Assembly: GCF_003254155.1 (NCBI RefSeq)
Contig: NZ_QKZI01000008.1
Coordinates: 60,291-124,290 of the forward strand
Source: Psychrobacillus insolitus
GTDB lineage: Bacteria; Bacillota; Bacilli; Bacillales_A; Planococcaceae
DNA length: 64,000 nucleotides
Reading direction: 5' to 3'
Below the pieces are notes generated by a model that was given only the letters and a program-made list of their open reading frames with translations, was not told where the DNA came from and did no database searches. The position numbers were made by a program, and so were the translations under genes. Positions within the stretch are counted from its first letter, which is position 1, and every line of letters begins with the position of its first letter. Shown in pieces: positions 59,940 to 64,000 of the stretch.

Positions 59940-61811
59940 GTGGAAGATACGCTGGGAAAGATAAAACGGTACGTGGGAGAATCTCACTATTTGGATACAG
60001 TGCTTATTCTTGCTACACTTGTTCATTTAGAGGGTCATAAAAACTATCCAAGTCTTCAAATGGCAACTATTTTTACCAAGCCAAATCTTAATCACAAAGA
60101 TATAGCCCAAGCGTTAAAGCAAATTGAACTTCAAGTAACAGAGTTAAAATCTGTATTTAAATATATAACGTTTCCGGAGCGAATTTCTTCGGACGACTTG
60201 AAAAACTCAATCTCAATCATGAAAAAAGTAATCCATGAAACAGATGATCGAAATGAGTGGCTAACATCTTTATTATATGAAGAGGGTACAACGTCTTATA
60301 AAAATCCAGCTAGCACACCAGCAAACTTAAACCAGCTAGTCATACAGCTACTAAACCCAACCAAAGGAAGCTTTTACGATGGGACTGCGGGTTTTGGTGG
60401 AACACTTACTGAATTGAGTGAATATTCAAAAGCAAACAATAACAATATTGATATATATGGGCAAGAGATAAATGATTATAATTGGGCAGTTTCCAAAATC
60501 AGTTTATTTTTAAAGGGTATTCAATCAGAACATATCCGAAAAGGGGATAGTTTATCAGATCCGGTCCATCATGCAAATGGGAAATTGAAAACATTCGACT
60601 ATGCCTTTGTAGATGGCCCATTTGGTTTACCTATTCAAAATTATGAAATGGTCAAAAAAAATCCATTTAACCAATATCACTTAGGAATTCCAACTCGCAA
60701 AGCAGGGGATATTGCGTTATTAATGCATCTTATTAGTTCATTAAATTCGAATGGAAAAGGTATCATTACAATGACGGATGGAGCTTTGTTTAGGGGGGGC
60801 AATGAAGAAGTAATACGACAAAAAATGTTGGAAGCAGATTATATAGAAGCAATTATTTCATTGCCTACAAAATTGTATACACCAACTGCAGTCCCAATCA
60901 ATTTAGTTATTATTAATAAAGCCAAAAGTATTTCGAGAAAAGGGAAAATTCTCTTCATCAATGCAGAACATTTATTTGAAGAATTACATAAAGGCAAACG
61001 AATTCTTCCGAAAAACCAAGTGGAAAACATCGTAAATGTTTTCAAGAAAGGTAGAGAGCTAGAGGGATTTAGTAAATTCATAGAAATTCCTTCTATTAAT
61101 GATGCGCTGCTAGTTGCACATAAATATTTGCTTTCCAATAAATTTACTTTGCCTAATTTTGGGGAAGTTGAAATCAATCTCTCTTCCTTAGAAGAATTAG
61201 AAACGGCGCCGCTAAGCAAGTGGGCAACCTTTTTCTCGGGCTATAATGTGGTTTCGAAAAATAAAGAAAGTGACAGTGGAAAGTTTCAAGTTATTAAAAT
61301 TTCAGATGTGCATGATGGAATAATAGATTTCGATTGTGTTGCTCACTACGACATAGATTCGAAGGTTCAAACAGATAAGTATACGCTGCAAAAAAATGAC
61401 GTTATATTATCCATTCGAGGACAGGCGATAAAAGTTGCAATTATGCCGGGAAAACGGAAAAATGTATTATTATCCCAGAACTTCATTGGTATTCGTTGCC
61501 ATGGAGAGTTAAACCCCCACTATTTAAAAGCTTATTTAGAAAGTCCGTTAGGCCAGTGCCAACTAATTTCAAAACTCTCTGGTACCACAATATCTACATT
61601 GAGTAGGAGGGATGTTGAGTTGCTGAGCATTCCTATGAAACCATTAAAAGAGCAGGAATCCATGATGCAAGTATATATAGAACAAAAAAAGTATATAGAA
61701 GATAAAATTAAACGTCATAAACAAGAGATACAATCTAATAAAGAGAAATTGTACATAGAAATGGGTATTGCTAATACGTTTCTCATTACTAAAATAAATA
61801 GGGAAAGTTGA
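59940..61811 (+). CDS. Type I-like DNA methylase (M-S fusion) with altered motif IV
   Basis: A 623-residue protein joining an HsdM-like N6-adenine methylase (about 110-400) to a type I HsdS-like target recognition half (about 425-610, LSKWATFFSGYNVVSK to the coiled-coil end). The AdoMet motif YDGTAGFGGTL is at 146-156 and GQE at 174-176. The catalytic motif, normally NPPF, reads DGPF at 225-228, so methyl transfer is doubtful. No restriction subunit is adjacent. The start is GTG after AAGGAGG. It may be a DNA-binding relic, a regulator or an unusual enzyme. Confidence 0.8.
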   Translation: MEDTLGKIKRYVGESHYLDTVLILATLVHLEGHKNYPSLQMATIFTKPNLNHKDIAQALKQIELQVTELKSVFKYITFPERISSDDLKNSISIMKKVIHETDDRNEWLTSLLYEEGTTSYKNPASTPANLNQLVIQLLNPTKGSFYDGTAGFGGTLTELSEYSKANNNNIDIYGQEINDYNWAVSKISLFLKGIQSEHIRKGDSLSDPVHHANGKLKTFDYAFVDGPFGLPIQNYEMVKKNPFNQYHLGIPTRKAGDIALLMHLISSLNSNGKGIITMTDGALFRGGNEEVIRQKMLEADYIEAIISLPTKLYTPTAVPINLVIINKAKSISRKGKILFINAEHLFEELHKGKRILPKNQVENIVNVFKKGRELEGFSKFIEIPSINDALLVAHKYLLSNKFTLPNFGEVEINLSSLEELETAPLSKWATFFSGYNVVSKNKESDSGKFQVIKISDVHDGIIDFDCVAHYDIDSKVQTDKYTLQKNDVILSIRGQAIKVAIMPGKRKNVLLSQNFIGIRCHGELNPHYLKAYLESPLGQCQLISKLSGTTISTLSRRDVELLSIPMKPLKEQESMMQVYIEQKKYIEDKIKRHKQEIQSNKEKLYIEMGIANTFLITKINRES

Positions 61812-61857
61812 AGTTTCTCATATTTTGTGTACTTAGCCGTAATTCACCAACAACATG

Positions 61858-61889
61858 AAGTCCGCAAACATATCGATGCGGGCTTTTTT
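61858..61889 (+). terminator. Terminator after the methylase-like gene
   Basis: AAGTCCGCA pairs with TGCGGGCTT (one G-T pair) with a T6 tail. Confidence 0.85.
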
Positions 61890-61931
61890 GTATTTCTTCC
61901 ACTTTATTTTCCAATTCGTCACAATCCAGGG

Positions 61932-61950
61932 GGTATAGTAATACTATACC
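61932..61950. promoter_or_regulatory. 19-bp palindromic operator before the HpaB-like gene
   Basis: GGTATAGTA-A-TACTATACC is perfect, with 9-bp arms, 41 bp before the start codon. The TATAGTA/TACTATA cores also occur in the 44-bp HxlR-module operators. Confidence 0.65.
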
Positions 61951-61990
61951 ATTATGAAGTAGCCTAATCCATTTAGGAGTGTGTATATGT

Positions 61991-63436
61991 ATGTCAGTCA
62001 TTACCGGAAAGCAATATATTGAACGAATTGATCAACTGCAATCAGAAGTATGGGTAGATGGCAAGCGAGTTACGGGTAATATTTCGGAACATCCTGCATT
62101 TAAAGGAATCATCAAAAGTCAGGCGGCATTGTACGACTTACAGAACAGAAAAGAACTGAAGGATGTAATGACATATCCATCACCAACAACAGGAAATCTA
62201 ATAGGTACGTCCTATTTACAGCCAAAAACGAAAGAAGAATTGGTGAAGAGACGTGAAATGGTGCAGCACTGGGCAAGATCAAATAATGGTCTAATGGGAA
62301 GAAGTCCAGATTATATGAATACAGTGTTAATGGCATTAGCATCATCCGCTTATTTGTTAAATGGAAATAAAAACTGTTTTCCTGAAAATCTGAGTTCCTT
62401 CTATATAATGGTAAGAGAAAATGATCTATCTATGACGCATACATTCATTGAACCCCAAGTGAACCGGACTCAATTGTATATGGAGAATTCAAAGGAACCG
62501 ATTGCTGCAAAGATAATAGAAAGAACGGAAGAAGGGATCGTTGTAAAAGGTGCCCGTCTACTCGCAACACAAGGCGGAATAACAGATGAGTTATTAGTTA
62601 TTTCTTCAGGAGGAGTAGCGAAGGAGGGAAATGGATTTGCGTTTTCGATCCCGAGCAATACAAAAGGACTGAAGTTTATATGTAGAGAGTCTTTTGTTGG
62701 AGGAGACTCTACATTTAATCATCCCTTGAGTTCAAAGTATGAGGAAATGGATAGCATCGTCGTATTTGATGATGTATTAGTTCCGTGGAAGCGCGTATTT
62801 TATTACGATAACGTCTCAGTATCCAACCGATTTATGATGTCGAGCTCGTTCCTCCCTTTTACACAACATCAAGTAGCGTCTAGGCAAATCGTAAAAACTG
62901 AATTCATTTTGGGGATTGTTCAATCGATTATTGAAACCATTAACATTGAGGAATATCAACATGTGCAAGAAAAAGCATCAGAAATTATCATTGCTTTGGA
63001 AACGATGAAAGCATTGGTGATTAAATCAGAGGTAGAAGCCAAAATTGATAATGGTGGATATATGCAACCGGATAGAAAGACGCTAGAAATCACTATGAAT
63101 GTATTCCCAAGGGTCTATCCAAGGTTTATAGAAATAATTCAACTCTTAGGTGCCAGTGGATTGATGTCTATCCCAACTGAAAATGCATTCCAATCATCTA
63201 TTAGGAATGAGCTAGATCATTATTTGCAGTCAAGTAATGACAACGCAGAGGATCGAGTTAGACTTTTTCGTTTAGCTTGGGACTTAACGATGAGTGCATT
63301 CGGCACAAGGCAAACATTGTATGAACGTTTTTTCTTCGGTGATCCTGTTAGACTCTCAAGCCAGTTATATTATTCCTACAACAAAGATTCATATGTGCAA
63401 CGAGTGAAGGACGTATTGTTAGGAAGTCCGCATTAA
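61991..63436 (+). CDS. 4-hydroxyphenylacetate 3-monooxygenase (HpaB) family protein
   Basis: Acyl-CoA dehydrogenase-like flavin monooxygenase of the HpaB family (YoaI-like), 481 residues. It hydroxylates a phenolic ring to a catechol using reduced FAD from a partner reductase. Family blocks are TGKQYIERI, TYLQPKT-like SYLQPKTKEELVKRR, RSPDYMN, ENDLSMTHTFIEPQ and LPFTQHQVASRQIVKTEFILG. AGGAG lies 11 bases before ATG 61991; GTG 61979 overlaps it. No HpaC partner is adjacent, though the FMN reductase 3 kb upstream could serve. The substrate is not certain. Confidence 0.87.
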   Translation: MSVITGKQYIERIDQLQSEVWVDGKRVTGNISEHPAFKGIIKSQAALYDLQNRKELKDVMTYPSPTTGNLIGTSYLQPKTKEELVKRREMVQHWARSNNGLMGRSPDYMNTVLMALASSAYLLNGNKNCFPENLSSFYIMVRENDLSMTHTFIEPQVNRTQLYMENSKEPIAAKIIERTEEGIVVKGARLLATQGGITDELLVISSGGVAKEGNGFAFSIPSNTKGLKFICRESFVGGDSTFNHPLSSKYEEMDSIVVFDDVLVPWKRVFYYDNVSVSNRFMMSSSFLPFTQHQVASRQIVKTEFILGIVQSIIETINIEEYQHVQEKASEIIIALETMKALVIKSEVEAKIDNGGYMQPDRKTLEITMNVFPRVYPRFIEIIQLLGASGLMSIPTENAFQSSIRNELDHYLQSSNDNAEDRVRLFRLAWDLTMSAFGTRQTLYERFFFGDPVRLSSQLYYSYNKDSYVQRVKDVLLGSPH

Positions 63437-63453
63437 CGCGAGCGGACTTTTTT
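63425..63453 (+). terminator. Terminator overlapping the end of the HpaB-like gene
   Basis: AGTCCGC pairs with GCGGACT; the TAA stop is in the loop; six T residues follow. Confidence 0.85.
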
Positions 63454-63601
63454 AAACTGTTAATAAATAATCTATCATGAGAAGGAACATCTTATATAAA
63501 AGGTAATCGATTATAATGGTAGATGGTTCATATCTAATTTCACTAAATGTTGTGTAGAATATTAGATGTGAAGTGTTGTTTTAAAAAGTTGAAAAAAACA
63601 C

Positions 63602-63630
63602 TTGTTTAAAGATCAAGAAGGTGGTATGAT
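63602..63630 (+). promoter_or_regulatory. rRNA operon promoter P1
   Basis: TTGTTT (63602-63607), 17 bp, TATGAT (63625-63630). The upstream stretch 63454-63601 is A+T-rich with no ORF and could act as an UP element. Confidence 0.65.
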
Positions 63631-63685
63631 TATCAAGTTGTCATTTTAACCAACAAATTCTTGTGAAAATGAAATAAAGAAGTTG

Positions 63686-63714
63686 TTGACAACATCGAAA
63701 AGATTTGTTATGAT
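63686..63714 (+). promoter_or_regulatory. rRNA operon promoter P2
   Basis: TTGACA (63686-63691), 17 bp, TATGAT (63709-63714), exactly 84 bp after P1. Tandem spacing of this size is usual for Bacillus rrn operons. The leader that follows has CATTGAAAACTGAACA, a boxA-like rrn leader sequence, at ~63752-63767. Confidence 0.85.
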
Positions 63715-63909
63715 ATAAAAGTCGTCAAAACGACATGATAACGAAATGAACATTGAAAACTGAACATGCAAAACGTTAAGAAATACAGCTTATTGACTAA
63801 CTTCGGTTAGCTCGATAGCAAAACATTTTTGACATCATTTAATGATGATGCCAGCAAAACAAAATGAGCTTTTAAACTAGTTCTAATTTGTTGAGTTTTA
63901 TACTCAACT

Positions 63910-64000
63910 ATTATGGAGAGTTTGATCCTGGCTCAGGACGAACGCTGGCGGCATGCCTAATACATGCAAGTCGAGCGAATGATGAAGAAGCTTGCTTCTT
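63910..64000 (+). rRNA. rrs: 16S ribosomal RNA, 5' end only
   Basis: GAGAGTTTGATCCTGGCTCA at 63915-63936 and the ACGAACGCTGGCGGC block are the universal 16S start; by alignment to E. coli numbering the mature 5' end is about base 63910. The gene runs off the right edge in the V1 region. Its sequence fits a Bacillales member. Confidence 0.97.

Noticed and set aside
59940..61811. Complete type I restriction-modification system
   Set aside because: No HsdR helicase-nuclease or separate HsdS lies on either side; neighbours are an HxlR regulator and an HpaB-like enzyme.

Overview
The window reads as a chromosomal stretch from a low-GC, Gram-positive, aerobic member of the Bacillales, most likely a Planococcaceae lineage (Psychrobacillus, Lysinibacillus or Sporosarcina-like). 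The reasons are the A+T-rich sequence, strong AGGAGG-type ribosome binding sites with frequent TTG and GTG starts, sigma-A promoters, T-tailed terminators, Bacillales gene families (LiaFSR, DUF3243, YhfH, DbpA, Opu) and the 5' end of a 16S rRNA gene at the right edge. The genus is inference. No phage, insertion sequence, CRISPR array or tRNA was seen.

Layout. 1-4.4 kb: 3' part of a DbpA helicase, a NUDIX hydrolase, an AI-2E-family membrane protein, two small conserved proteins and a FhuF-like iron-sulfur protein. 4.4-5.1 kb: a gene-free stretch with a Bacillales-type repeat, a Fur box on a good promoter, and a transcript of about 140 nt ending in a terminator, which is a candidate Fur-controlled small RNA. 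5.1-10 kb: malic enzyme, PepT, an RDD protein and an M3 oligopeptidase. 10-13 kb: a SAM riboswitch, metY and a short homoserine dehydrogenase. 13-18.2 kb: a DMT exporter, a LytTR regulator divergent from the glyoxylate shunt genes aceA-aceB, and a YhfH-like zinc ribbon. 18.3-23 kb: a BsuPI-type lipoprotein, a two-component system with an unlisted 56-residue membrane ORF between regulator and kinase, and a DinB-like protein.

23-30 kb is cell-envelope territory. LiaR-LiaS-LiaF and LiaH with a LiaI-like partner are separated by a 123-bp higher-order repeat built of 21-bp units. Opposite them lie a membrane metallophosphoesterase, a DedA protein and UppP, which fit undecaprenyl-phosphate recycling. 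A P-loop ATPase fused to an Asp23-like domain and a crotonase follow. 31.7-35.5 kb: class I ribonucleotide reductase under two NrdR boxes and a cobalamin riboswitch. 36-39 kb: an OpuA-type compatible-solute transporter. 39-45 kb: a DUF2971 protein, a FUSC exporter and a two-gene ABC exporter.

45-56.6 kb is a complete phosphonate system: PhnF regulator, C-P lyase genes phnGHIJKML, a PHP-type cyclic phosphodiesterase in place of PhnP, and the PhnDCEE uptake transporter. 56.7-59.8 kb is a small electrophile or redox-stress module: pirin, an NAD(P)H FMN reductase, an LLM flavin oxidoreductase and an HxlR regulator. It is tied together by two 44-bp operators, 41/44 identical, set at the same place relative to two promoters. 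The window ends with an isolated DNA-methylase-like M-S fusion with an altered catalytic motif, an HpaB-type flavin monooxygenase behind a perfect 19-bp palindrome, and tandem rRNA promoters leading into 16S rRNA.
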